Shown: piece by piece, positions 34,228 to 43,003 of the stretch | How positions within the stretch are numbered: the first letter of the stretch is position 1 | Layout of the letters: the number at the start of each line of letters is the position of its first letter | Source of the DNA: Bacillota bacterium | GTDB lineage: Bacteria > Bacillota > Clostridia > Christensenellales > SZUA-584 | Assembly: GCA_023391105.1 (NCBI GenBank) | Contig: JAEWBO010000002.1 | Span: forward strand, 1 to 48,011 | Reading direction: 5' to 3' | Length of the DNA: 48,011 nucleotides | Made by a program: the position numbers and the translations under genes | Notes under the pieces: generated by a model | Databases searched by the model: none | What the model was told of the DNA's origin: nothing | The model's input: only the letters and a program-made list of their open reading frames with translations

Positions 34228-35073
34228 TTAGCCTTTATACTTAAAAACGTATTCGTTTAAACCCACGCCAAGCAACCCTGAAAGCACCGGACATTTCGCT
34301 TTCAATAAAAAGTATATATCCCTGTCGCAATTGGATAACGATTCATAATTGCCCTGTCCTTTGCTGATCACGATGTCCGCACCGTAGAATATATCCATAA
34401 ACGCTTCATCGCATTGGTCAATCAATACGCCCGGCACATCACATCCTGTTGAAATAATCTTGGCATACTGCCCTATCCCCGAGGCTTGCGCATCCCCAAT
34501 CGTGGCGTCATTAAGTATGGGAGCGCTTCTTACCGCATATGTCAGATCAAAATCGGAAAGCTTTTCGAGAAGCAAACAATCAAATACTGTTTCTCCCGTG
34601 TTATCACCAATGACCAAGATGCTTTTCGTTTTTTCCAATTGACGCTCAAATTGCGCTATATCGCAGACTGCAAAAGGCCTTCCCAGTTCCGATTCTATGC
34701 TCTTTTCTATATCATAACCGCAAGAAACGGCAGAATCAATAACATTTCCTGTCGCAGCCGCTTTCAATACCCAGTACAGACGATCCTGCTTATTTTGAAC
34801 AGACTGCTTCAGCTTTGGATATAGACTGAGCGCCGTTTGCAAATCCCTTTGTTTTATTTCATTATAGGGGTCAATCACCCCTGTTTGCTCCTTGACAATA
34901 TTGTGCATCTCTCTGCAAATCTCAGGTGCGTTCTTGAAGGACTTATATCCACTTAACACGCCTATAGCTTCTTCCATGATACTGCCTTGCAGCATCTCAT
35001 TATCCGTTGACATCCGCGATGCTTCAAGTACCTGCCGCGTCATGCACGGCAAGCAGTCAAGATATATCTGCAT
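34228..35073 (-). CDS. DUF89 (ARMT1-like) metal-dependent phosphatase family protein
   Basis: A 281-residue protein of the DUF89 family, whose members include metal-dependent damage-control phosphatases. N-terminal CxxC (DCLPCMTRQ, C7 and C10) is typical of the prokaryotic subfamily. Metal-site blocks: GDNTGETVFD, RSAPILNDAT and DIVISKGQGNYE. ATG 35073 is chosen because the family starts directly at the CxxC segment and GGGG lies just upstream; ATG 35088 is also possible. Probably in one transcript with trpB; the metabolic link is unknown. Confidence 0.88.
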   Translation of the reverse strand: MQIYLDCLPCMTRQVLEASRMSTDNEMLQGSIMEEAIGVLSGYKSFKNAPEICREMHNIVKEQTGVIDPYNEIKQRDLQTALSLYPKLKQSVQNKQDRLYWVLKAAATGNVIDSAVSCGYDIEKSIESELGRPFAVCDIAQFERQLEKTKSILVIGDNTGETVFDCLLLEKLSDFDLTYAVRSAPILNDATIGDAQASGIGQYAKIISTGCDVPGVLIDQCDEAFMDIFYGADIVISKGQGNYESLSNCDRDIYFLLKAKCPVLSGLLGVGLNEYVFKYKG

Positions 35074-35273
35074 ATTGACCCCATTCATTCTTTAAGTTTT
35101 ATATATTTTAAACTGCTTATCCTCATATATAAGGGCTGAGCAATTTTTTCTCTGCTATTTGATAGATAACCGACGCATTCATTTACTTTTTTGACAGCCG
35201 TATTATTATAACATTCTCTTTCATCCAATGCACCGATAAAATTCTTTTCGTCGCCAATTTTCGTTAATATGAT

Positions 35274-35298
35274 AAGGGGCAGGAGGCTCCTGCCCCTT
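35274..35298 (+). terminator. Perfect GC-rich palindrome in intergenic region
   Basis: AAGGGGCAGGAG-G-CTCCTGCCCCTT folds into a strong stem, followed on the plus strand by GTTCTTTCGCTT. No plus-strand gene ends nearby, so its role is unclear. The rest of 35074-35500 holds only short, unconvincing open frames. Confidence 0.4.
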
Positions 35299-35506
35299 GT
35301 TCTTTCGCTTATTGCCGAACTCTGCTCTGCTCTGCAAAATTGCTTTTCGTCCACGTCAACCGCTGTATCACGGGTCGGCATCAGGCATCAAATCAAATGG
35401 GCAGGCGCCGTTGCGAGCCCTGCTGCAAAATCGATTGAGACGGAGTGGACGATAAAAACGCAGCCAATCACAGGATTTTATAGGAATGCGATAAGTCAGA
35501 CAGCTG

Positions 35507-35534
35507 TTGCATATCGCAGGCAGATACGTATAAT
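35507..35534 (+). promoter_or_regulatory. Promoter of the diguanylate cyclase gene
   Basis: TTGCAT (35507-35512), 16-bp spacer and TATAAT (35529-35534). The leader of about 100 bases can form a CGTAGT/ACTACG hairpin. Confidence 0.55.
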
Positions 35535-35643
35535 GAATGTATGCGTAGTCGCTTACGTCCACTACGAATGGAAATCATGATATGAGGATTTTTGACCGAA
35601 ATTGTTTCAATAACAATCTCAAAACCGCAACATGGGAGGCATA

Positions 35644-36594
35644 ATGCTCGCTCAAAGAATTGTAAACAGCTCGTTTGTATTCCAGCACATTATCGAGAAC
35701 ATGCACGATGGCGTCCTCACTATTGACGACACGGGGATAATGACAACGGTTAACCCGGCAGCAGCAAGCATTCTCGAACTTGATCGGGAGCAGGTTCTGA
35801 ACAGAAAGCTGTCTGATGTCTTTTTTAAATATCCAGAGAATGACGACTTCCTTCAGATTATTATTGATGCAGTTTATGACGCCTCCTTGAGTCATCACAA
35901 GATCTGTGCGTATTACACAGGAAAACATCATAAATCACTTTTTATGACGACCTCTTTTCTCAAGGTGCGGATTGACGATGTGACCAGGCCTATCGGCGTG
36001 ACAGTGCTTTTCAGTGATGTGACGGAGCTTGCGGAGCTGCGTGATGCGTCCGCAGCGCTTGATAAAATCAAAGCGCTTAATCAAAAGCTTGAGCAGCTGT
36101 CCTATCTGGACGAGCTCACGGGTCTCCCCAATCGCCGCTTTTTCAACGATGTATGCAATCGCGAATGGCGTCGTGTCATCAGGGATCAAAAATCCATGGC
36201 TTTTATCATGTTAGATATCGACTATTTCAAGGAGCTGAATGACAACCAAGGTCATCAGGCAGGAGATGAATGTCTGATCAAGGTTGTCGATGCGATTGGC
36301 AGCGCACTGCACCGCCCGTGCGATTTGGCAGCGCGCTATGGCGGGGATGAATTTATTGTTTTGCTGCCTGATTGCGATTTGCGCGGCGCCCGTGGCATCG
36401 CAGAGAGAATCCAACATGCCGTGAGCGAACTCAATTTTGAAAACGCGGATTCTCCTTTTGGCAGGCTCACTGTCAGTATTGGCATCGCAGCCAATATGCC
36501 CTCTCAAGGTTCTCACTGGAAAAATGTCTCTTTGGAGGCCGACAGGGCTTTATACCGGGCAAAAAGCAATGGGCGCAATCAGATATCCGAATAA
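35644..36594 (+). CDS. PAS-GGDEF diguanylate cyclase
   Basis: Soluble cyclic-di-GMP synthase of 316 residues, no membrane segment. A PAS domain (about 12-130; VFQHIIENMHDGVLTIDDTG, ending TVLFSDVTELAEL) is linked by a short coiled coil to a GGDEF domain (SYLDELTGLPNRRFF, then RYGGDEFIVLLP). The catalytic GGDEF is intact. The inhibitory site RPCD lies five residues before RYGGDEF's GGDEF motif, so product feedback is expected. ATG 35644 follows GGGAGG. Convergent with the STAS gene at 36715. Signal sensed by PAS unknown. Confidence 0.93.
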   Translation: MLAQRIVNSSFVFQHIIENMHDGVLTIDDTGIMTTVNPAAASILELDREQVLNRKLSDVFFKYPENDDFLQIIIDAVYDASLSHHKICAYYTGKHHKSLFMTTSFLKVRIDDVTRPIGVTVLFSDVTELAELRDASAALDKIKALNQKLEQLSYLDELTGLPNRRFFNDVCNREWRRVIRDQKSMAFIMLDIDYFKELNDNQGHQAGDECLIKVVDAIGSALHRPCDLAARYGGDEFIVLLPDCDLRGARGIAERIQHAVSELNFENADSPFGRLTVSIGIAANMPSQGSHWKNVSLEADRALYRAKSNGRNQISE

Positions 36595-36714
36595 CAAAAG
36601 AATGCTTTTTTGTCTGAGCATTGCGTATTTTTCACACTCATTGTGAGATCGCCAGCTTGCTGCGCATCGTCCGCAAAATGATCCGGCTCCCTTTCGCCAA
36701 ATCCAAAACGCCGA

Positions 36715-37017
36715 TCATTCTATGGTCATGATGCTTGAAAACCCAGTCATATCAAAAATCTCCTTTATTTCAGGCTTTGCTCCCACGATTTTCATGGAAG
36801 TGCCCTGCGCATTGATTTTTTTCTGAGCTGTCAGCAAAACCCTAAGCCCCGCACTGCTTATATAGTCAAGAGATGTCATGTCAAAGACCAGATTGGTTTT
36901 CTCTCCTTGAAGCACTGTTTCCATTTCTTCGGCCAAAGCCTCTTGCGTGATGGTATCCAGTCTGCCTGAAAGAGCCATCGTGACAGTCCCTTCCTGCACG
37001 CTTGTCTCGATTTGCAT
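36715..37017 (-). CDS. STAS-domain anti-anti-sigma-like protein (SpoIIAA/RsbV type)
   Basis: A 100-residue single STAS domain. The phosphorylatable region DYISSAGLRVLL (51-62) keeps the serine pair S54/S55, and the N-terminal strand layout (VTMALSGRLDTITQEAL) is standard. In partner switching such proteins bind an RsbW/SpoIIAB-type kinase when unphosphorylated. Here the only HATPase-like partner in sight is fused to the ABC ATPase encoded seven bases upstream, so the two probably interact. GGAGG is next to the ATG. Confidence 0.92.
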   Translation of the reverse strand: MQIETSVQEGTVTMALSGRLDTITQEALAEEMETVLQGEKTNLVFDMTSLDYISSAGLRVLLTAQKKINAQGTSMKIVGAKPEIKEIFDMTGFSSIMTIE

Positions 37018-37024
37018 TATCCTC

Positions 37025-38110
37025 CTATATTGTGATTATGATTTTGTTGACACCGTCTTGATAGGAGAAGTGGCTGTCTTTGGCCATTTTGCCGACAATC
37101 AGCATCGAAAGACTTTGCTCACCCGCTGCATCCAGCGGATTATAAAGCGAGCCGGCGTAGTCAAAAATAAGCTGAAACGCGTTATTTCTTTCCGCATATT
37201 CCAAAGACAATACAATTGGCACATCCTCTTCTTTGCCGGGCAGCAGCATCTGCACGAGAATTTCCTCAATAAGCAGCAAAATGTTTCTAAGGGTCGCTTT
37301 GTCGACCGTATATTTGCCACAGAAAGCCTCAATGTCGGCATTCAGCTTGTACAAGTCGAAATCCGTGCTTGTGATTTCTTCCTTCAAAATGCGAAGTCTC
37401 TGAATAAACGCGCGTGTTTTTTCACGCTTCGGATTTTCAAAAATCTCCTTGGGGCTTCCTTCTTCGTAAATGAATCCTTCGTCCATATAGAAGACCCGGC
37501 TGGATACATCCCTTGCAAAATCCATTTCATGCGTCACGATCGCCATTGTCATCCCCTCTTTGGCCAGACGGCGAATAACCGCCAGCACCTCACTGACCAT
37601 GGTGGGGTCCAGCGCGGATGTCGGCTCATCAAACAGTATGATCTCCGGCTCCATCGCAAGGCATCTCGCAATCGCCACGCGCTGCTTTTGACCGCCTGAA
37701 AGCTCATCGGGAAATGCATCCTTTTTTTCAGCAAGTCCCACTGTTTTTAAGATTTCTACAGCCTTTTTTTGTGCTTCTTCCTTTGTTTCTTTAAGCAGCT
37801 TTATCGGGCCAATTGTTAAGTTCTCAAGCACTGTCATATGGGCGTATAAATTAAAGGATTGAAACACCATGCCCATTTTCCGCCGAACCCTTGGCACATC
37901 CGCACCCTTATGCAGGATATCAACTCCGTCAATTTCGATTCGACCGCCGCTCGGTATCTCCAGAAGATTCAGACAGCGCAGCAATGTGCTTTTGCCTGTG
38001 CCTGAGGGGCCGATAATAGATATGACCTCGCCCTTCTGTATCTGTGTGCTGATACTTTTCAGCACGCACAATTCGCCATAGTTTTTTGAAAGCTTCTCTA
38101 TCTTTATCAT
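37025..38110 (-). CDS. Amino acid ABC transporter ATPase with C-terminal degenerate HATPase domain
   Basis: A 361-residue protein. Residues 1-240 are a GlnQ-type ATPase: Walker A GPSGTGKS at 34-41, LSGGQ at 137-141, Walker B ILFDEP at 158-163 and the switch histidine in VTHEMDF. Residues 250-361 resemble an RsbW/SpoIIAB HATPase domain (helix ending LLLIEEILVQML, strand FQLIFDYAGSLYNPLD, final DGVNKIIITI). The ATP-site residues are lost: the N-box asparagine is Q287, the DxG aspartate is Y319 in DYAG, and the lid glycines are replaced in SLSMLIVG. So it is probably a non-enzymatic binding module. It is encoded two bases after the binding protein-permease gene and seven before the STAS gene. 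Confidence 0.88.
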   Translation of the reverse strand: MIKIEKLSKNYGELCVLKSISTQIQKGEVISIIGPSGTGKSTLLRCLNLLEIPSGGRIEIDGVDILHKGADVPRVRRKMGMVFQSFNLYAHMTVLENLTIGPIKLLKETKEEAQKKAVEILKTVGLAEKKDAFPDELSGGQKQRVAIARCLAMEPEIILFDEPTSALDPTMVSEVLAVIRRLAKEGMTMAIVTHEMDFARDVSSRVFYMDEGFIYEEGSPKEIFENPKREKTRAFIQRLRILKEEITSTDFDLYKLNADIEAFCGKYTVDKATLRNILLLIEEILVQMLLPGKEEDVPIVLSLEYAERNNAFQLIFDYAGSLYNPLDAAGEQSLSMLIVGKMAKDSHFSYQDGVNKIIITI

Positions 38111-38112
38111 CG

Positions 38113-40395
38113 TCAGGCCTCCTTGTCCGCGGCTATAGGCGCGTTGCTTACCACATTCCGAGCTTTTCGCAAAGCCTTTCGCCTTGTCTTTGGGTCTGTC
38201 CTTCTCTCAACAGCATTGAGCAGCACAATCACCAACGCGGAAATCCCAAAATACAAGACTGCCGTCATGATGAGCGGGAAAAACGCGTCAAAAGTCCTGC
38301 TGCGGATAATGTCACTGGCCTTGGTCAGATCCTGCACCGCGATGTAGCCAACAACAGACGTCATCTTCACCAAGGATATCAGCTCACCCTTGTAAACAGG
38401 CAACACCTGCCGGACAGCCTGCGGCATCACAATATAGAAGAAGGTCTGAGCTTTTGTAAAGCCGCCGGCGATGCCCGCTTCGCTTTGGCCCTTATCAATG
38501 CTCTTAATAGCCGATCTGAACATTTCCGACACATACGCCGCAAAGTTCATTCCGAATGCCAGCACCGCCACAAAAACAGGGTCAACGTTCGACTTCGCAA
38601 ATACGATATAAAAGATCACCATCAGAAGAACCAGCACCGGCAGACCGCGCAGTAACGAAATATATACCTTGGCAATGACATTGGGCAATTTCTTTTTTGC
38701 CATTCGCATCAGGCATACGAGTGCACCGAGCAGAGTTCCGAATACAATCGAGAGCACCGAGATGATACCGGTGGTTTTCAACCCGTCCAGAATAAGCAAA
38801 TAGCGCTTTTCTTGTATGATATTGTTGTAAAAGCTGTCTGCTACGCTTTGGAAAAATGATACGGACGTGCCGCCTTTTTCTGATGCCCCGAATACACAGG
38901 CTTGAATCTCGTAATATGGATCGGAAAAATCGATTTGCTTTTGCCTCTCCTCCGTGATCAATGTACTCGCAATCATATCGATTTTTTTGGTTGACAGGGC
39001 GGCAATCAGATTCCCAAACTCCATATCCGAATATACGACCTCCTTGCCAAGATATGCACCGAAACGTTCGGCCAGCTCAATTTCGGAGCCGATCAATTCA
39101 TTGTCCTTAATCACCGCATATGGTAAACCTTTATCGCCCACAACGCCCACGATCAGTTTTCCGTTGTCTTTCTTGTTTTCTATAGTCGGCATATCGGTGG
39201 AGCCATCCAGATACCACCTTTTAATGAAGTCATCATATACACCGTTTTCCTTCATCTCGTTTAAAAACGCGTTGAACTCTTCGCGCAAATCATCGCTTTC
39301 CTTGTGAAAGCCCATTCCAATTGGAATAGTATATACGTTGTCCACAAGCATCTCCAGGGAGCTGTCGTCTTTTTTAAGAACGTAAAAAGACTCAGTGGTG
39401 ATAAATCCTGAATCAACCTTCCCGGACTTTACCGCAAGCACCAAATCCGGATAGTTTTTGTACTGCGAAACCAAAGCGTCTGGGTAGTTCTGTGCCATGT
39501 ATGAATCGTGCACCGAACCTTGAAGAACGCCCACCTTCTTCTTCGCAATATCCGCCACACTCACTGCTTGGGGGGTGCTTTGGAGCGAATCGTCCAGTCT
39601 GTCCTTTAATACGATGATGGCGGATTTGTCCTCCATGTACGGATCGCAGAAATCCACCTGCGCCTTTCGTTCCTCTGTAATGGCGATGCAGTCGGCGATC
39701 ATGTCCACCTTACCGGCCGCGAGCGACGCCACCAGCGCTGCGAAATCCATCGAGACAATTTCAAGGTTCAGTTCTTCCTTCTGGGCAAACGTTTGTACCA
39801 GCTCAACATCGAAGCCCACGTATTGGTTGTTGATGAATCCGACATTGGGCAGATCCCCTACAGCCACACCCAAAACGATTTTCTCTCCCGATGGGTTCGC
39901 CTCAAATTCCGGCATTGTCACGCTTTCTGGATCGTTCTCAAACCATTTCTTATACATGGCATCAAAGCTGCCATCCTCTTTTATGTCTTTTATATAAAGA
40001 TTAAATCTTTCCCGCAAACCAGGGTTGCTCTTGCTAAAGCCAATACCGATCGGGAACGACAGAACGTCATCCGTGAGTATCGCGATCTCCGGATTGGATT
40101 TCATGGCATTTTTCACCGAATACAAATTCGATATCGCCGCGTCAATTTTGTTGTCCTTCAAAGCCAGTATGAAATCGGAGATGCTGTTATATCTCATTAT
40201 TGTGGCATCGGGGAATCGTTCTACGGCAAATTTGTCGTAGATAGTGCCTGTATAAACGCCAAAACGCTTATCATTCAGGTCATCGATGCCGGTAAATTTT
40301 TCGGCCTCTTTTTCTGCGCATCCACTCAATGGCGCCACAAGCAAAAATAACGCCAACACGAAACCAAGAAGTCTTTTCAAGCACTTGCACCTCAT
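38113..40395 (-). CDS. Fused solute-binding lipoprotein and permease of a polar amino acid ABC transporter
   Basis: About 760 residues. A lipobox (LSGC, C27) anchors the N-terminus outside the membrane. Residues 36-153 match only the second half of an SBP_bac_3 domain (VYTGTIYDKF to MYKKWF). Residues 172-396 form a complete domain (LGVAVGDLPNVGFINNQYVG to DFIKRWY). Residues 413-503 match only a first half (LIVGVVGDKGLPYAVIKDNE to FSDPYYEIQACVF). The permease follows (about 538-740) with the EAA-like loop SEAGIAGGFTKAQTFFYIVM. The order is therefore half, full, half, permease. Start ATG 40395 or the GTG just before; ribosome site weak. First gene of a three-gene operon. Substrate probably a polar amino acid. 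Confidence 0.9.
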   Translation of the reverse strand: MRCKCLKRLLGFVLALFLLVAPLSGCAEKEAEKFTGIDDLNDKRFGVYTGTIYDKFAVERFPDATIMRYNSISDFILALKDNKIDAAISNLYSVKNAMKSNPEIAILTDDVLSFPIGIGFSKSNPGLRERFNLYIKDIKEDGSFDAMYKKWFENDPESVTMPEFEANPSGEKIVLGVAVGDLPNVGFINNQYVGFDVELVQTFAQKEELNLEIVSMDFAALVASLAAGKVDMIADCIAITEERKAQVDFCDPYMEDKSAIIVLKDRLDDSLQSTPQAVSVADIAKKKVGVLQGSVHDSYMAQNYPDALVSQYKNYPDLVLAVKSGKVDSGFITTESFYVLKKDDSSLEMLVDNVYTIPIGMGFHKESDDLREEFNAFLNEMKENGVYDDFIKRWYLDGSTDMPTIENKKDNGKLIVGVVGDKGLPYAVIKDNELIGSEIELAERFGAYLGKEVVYSDMEFGNLIAALSTKKIDMIASTLITEERQKQIDFSDPYYEIQACVFGASEKGGTSVSFFQSVADSFYNNIIQEKRYLLILDGLKTTGIISVLSIVFGTLLGALVCLMRMAKKKLPNVIAKVYISLLRGLPVLVLLMVIFYIVFAKSNVDPVFVAVLAFGMNFAAYVSEMFRSAIKSIDKGQSEAGIAGGFTKAQTFFYIVMPQAVRQVLPVYKGELISLVKMTSVVGYIAVQDLTKASDIIRSRTFDAFFPLIMTAVLYFGISALVIVLLNAVERRTDPKTRRKALRKARNVVSNAPIAADKEA

Positions 40396-40693
40396 CACTT
40401 ACGAATTCATACAGAAAAGTGGCCTTTTAGGCTTTAGTCCTCAGTTTTAATTGCATATGATTTTACACCGCCACTTGAAAGTATGGTAACATTCCGGAAA
40501 ACCCATCACCCTGGCAGAAAACATGTCCTATATATCTAATCTTAATCCGGATAGTATTACTTTACACGCGATACAGCATAATGAAACAATATATTCTCTC
40601 CAAATCCAAATTGTCGTTATTCGTGTTGGCGCAACTGTCGTTCTATTGATATTTACTTTAAGAAGCTTCGGTTTTATAATTATTCACATTACA
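40396..40693. other. Intergenic region upstream of the transporter operon
   Basis: AT-rich. A minus-strand TAAAAT with TTACCA 18 bp upstream (about 40459-40488) may be the transporter promoter. A plus-strand open frame (40523-40834) overlaps the gene remnant and is not credible. Nothing else seen. Confidence 0.4.
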
Positions 40694-40873
40694 TTAAGTG
40701 GCTTTTTTCTCCTCACCCGAGGCGTATTTACCAATGCCAATACCCGAACCACCGAATATATTCGCAATCCTCGTATCGCCATAAGGCAAGATGGCACAGC
40801 CGGTGTTTGGTTTGCATACGTATTGTGCGTTTAACTTCTCCAAGTCACGCAAGACACAACGATAAATAAAGCC
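40694..40873 (-). pseudogene. C-terminal remnant of an extracellular solute-binding protein (family 1)
   Basis: Directly after the vanT stop codon the same frame stays open for 59 residues without a start codon. Its second half (GCAILPYGDTRIANIFGG, then SGIGIGKYASGEEKKA) is characteristic of the C-terminal part of family-1 sugar-binding proteins, where an A-W-x-F-I-x-W helix should follow; here a stop interrupts. No upstream or downstream continuation is visible. It is best explained as a gene truncated by recombination at the end of the van cluster. Recognition is by pattern memory only. Confidence 0.6.
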
Positions 40874-43003
40874 TTATAGGACGACTCTCTCAAGCCGGCT
40901 GCTTAACCGGCTCAGCAGCTCGTTGGGAATGGTCTCTGCTTTTTTTGCCGCTTCAACAGCGGAAATTTCTTCCCTGCCGTCCTGACCAATCAGCGTGGCA
41001 ATATCGCCCCTTTGTACACCCTGAATATCCGTTACATCCACCATAAGCTGATCCATACATATCTTTCCAATTATCGCAGCGCGCTGCCCGCGAAGCAAAA
41101 CTTCTCCATTTTCGCATAGACTTCTGGGTACGCCATCCGCATAACCAATAGCAAGCACCGCCATAAGAGTATCCCGTTGCGCGACGAACGCGCGGGCGTA
41201 ACCCACACTTTCCCCGGCAGCGATTTGATTGATATGAATCACCCTTGCTTTTAGTGATAATACCGGCATCAAGTCAATATGCTGTCTTGGCTTCTCTGAT
41301 GCGCCATACAGTGCAAGTCCAATTCGGACATAATCGCACCGGACATCACCATGGTTCATGACACCGTAGCTGCTGAGAATATGCGTTTTTGGCAGTGAAA
41401 CTCCCTGTTGCTTGAGGCTGTTCAGCAGCATATTAAACCTCTGGATTTGCAGACGTGTAAAAGCTGCGTCGCCCGCTTCAAGGCTGTCCGAAGCGCATAA
41501 ATGCATATAAATACCGTTGATGCGCAAATGTTTGCAGCAGAAAATTTGCTTAATCTCATCGATACGCTCATGGCTTTCGCCCAGCCGATGCATACCGGTA
41601 TCCACCTTGATATGTGCCTGTACCGATTTGCCCGTGCTGTTAAGCTCGCTGGCAAACTGCGTATCCACGATTGTTTGCGACAGATTATACCTGAGAAGCT
41701 CAACTGAACGTTTGACGTCCGTAGAACCCAGAATAAGTATTTCACCCTTAATGCCGTTTTTGCGCAAGCGCACGCCTTCATCGATCGTCGCGACGGCAAA
41801 CGCACGAATCCCCTCCTTGCGGAGCGTTTTGGCGACTGTAATGTCGCCATGTCCGTAAGCATTGGCTTTGACAACGGCCATAATGCTGCACCCTTGAGGA
41901 AGTATTCTTTGCAGCAACCGTGCGTTATGCGCCAAATTTGACAGGTTAACCTCCGCCCAAGCTCTGTCCATGCGGCTCTGAGGCGGCGACGTCGTACCTT
42001 TTATCCTTTGGATAATTGCCGACCACAGCAACGCTGCCGCCAAAGAAACTGCCGCGACAGCAAGAAAGTGCGCAATGCTATTATCAACAAGCAGCCATTT
42101 CAGTTTGGTGAATGCCGCGAGCTGCCGCACAAGCACGATCATCCACGGATGAATGATATACAAGGTGACGGAATACCCTCGCAGCCTTGCCGCGTCTTTA
42201 CCCACCCAACGCAACAGATATTGAAACAGAAAAAACACACAGGGCAGCAGCATAAAATACATGCTGTCATGTTTTTGGACATTCAGGCTCTTGAGCAGCA
42301 AGCCTTCCGCCAGCATCAGTGCAACGGATACACACAAACCAAGAATGCATGTTTTTTTCGCGTACGGTTTAGACTGATTCGCGATGTAAGATCCGAGCAT
42401 CATGAAAACAGGAGCAAAGAAAAAACCGTTGCGTGTATAATCGGCAATTGTAAAGATTGTATGGTAGAATTCTTTGAAAATCGGCACCGTTTCAGAGAAA
42501 CCATAATAGCTGTCACCAAACAGTCCGATGATATACAAAAGACCCGCGCCAATTATAGCGCCCTTTTCTTTAAAACACTTGATAAGCACCCATGAAATCA
42601 CAGCGCCCAGCATAGACGCCGGAACATACCACAGATGATAGAATGTACCCTCGATAAATAGATCGTTGAGCAGATTGGGCAGTGAAATCCAATTTTGAAT
42701 CGTGCCATTGTAAAAATTCAAAGGCAAATATAGCAGCACTGCAGCGGCATAGAGGAGTGCAGTCTTTTTTAAGAACGTTAATAACCCGCCCGCGGAAGGG
42801 ACGCCGCCGTCACGTCTGGAAAACAGAAAGAACCCCGAAGCCATAAAGAAGAAAGGAACAGCCACGCGTGCCAGTATCCGCGTAAGAATAAAATCTGCCG
42901 TATCATCGACCGAGGTCAGCGGAGAAGTATGGATGGTGATCACCAGCAGCGCGGCAATCATTCTGAATACGTCGATACCCGTATAAGTCGTTTTTTTTAT
43001 CAT
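40874..43003 (-). CDS. vanT: VanT-type membrane serine/alanine racemase
   Basis: Membrane-bound racemase that makes D-serine for altered peptidoglycan precursors, 709 residues, the usual VanT length. Residues 1-335 are an acyltransferase-3 type membrane domain with about ten hydrophobic segments, thought to take up L-serine. Residues 346-709 are an alanine-racemase fold: PLP lysine K379 in AVVKANAYGHG, VDTGMHRLG, and the second catalytic-tyrosine region VGYARAF plus IGYADGVPR. It starts immediately after the vanXY stop. Last gene of the resistance operon. Confidence 0.95.
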   Translation of the reverse strand: MIKKTTYTGIDVFRMIAALLVITIHTSPLTSVDDTADFILTRILARVAVPFFFMASGFFLFSRRDGGVPSAGGLLTFLKKTALLYAAAVLLYLPLNFYNGTIQNWISLPNLLNDLFIEGTFYHLWYVPASMLGAVISWVLIKCFKEKGAIIGAGLLYIIGLFGDSYYGFSETVPIFKEFYHTIFTIADYTRNGFFFAPVFMMLGSYIANQSKPYAKKTCILGLCVSVALMLAEGLLLKSLNVQKHDSMYFMLLPCVFFLFQYLLRWVGKDAARLRGYSVTLYIIHPWMIVLVRQLAAFTKLKWLLVDNSIAHFLAVAAVSLAAALLWSAIIQRIKGTTSPPQSRMDRAWAEVNLSNLAHNARLLQRILPQGCSIMAVVKANAYGHGDITVAKTLRKEGIRAFAVATIDEGVRLRKNGIKGEILILGSTDVKRSVELLRYNLSQTIVDTQFASELNSTGKSVQAHIKVDTGMHRLGESHERIDEIKQIFCCKHLRINGIYMHLCASDSLEAGDAAFTRLQIQRFNMLLNSLKQQGVSLPKTHILSSYGVMNHGDVRCDYVRIGLALYGASEKPRQHIDLMPVLSLKARVIHINQIAAGESVGYARAFVAQRDTLMAVLAIGYADGVPRSLCENGEVLLRGQRAAIIGKICMDQLMVDVTDIQGVQRGDIATLIGQDGREEISAVEAAKKAETIPNELLSRLSSRLERVVL

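Noticed and set aside
35085..35381. 98-residue minus-strand open frame upstream of the DUF89 gene
   Set aside because: No ribosome site, no recognisable motif, and it runs through a perfect GC-rich palindrome; composition is unlike the neighbouring genes.
35535..35643. Cyclic-di-GMP riboswitch before the diguanylate cyclase
   Set aside because: The conserved GGGCAAACC-type core is not present; only a short hairpin is seen.
40523..40834. 103-residue plus-strand open frame with a hydrophobic stretch
   Set aside because: No ribosome site, and it runs antisense to the solute-binding protein remnant, which explains the open frame.
40874..43003. Two separate genes (acyltransferase and alanine racemase)
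   Set aside because: A single uninterrupted frame with a short linker at about 335-346 matches the VanT fusion architecture.
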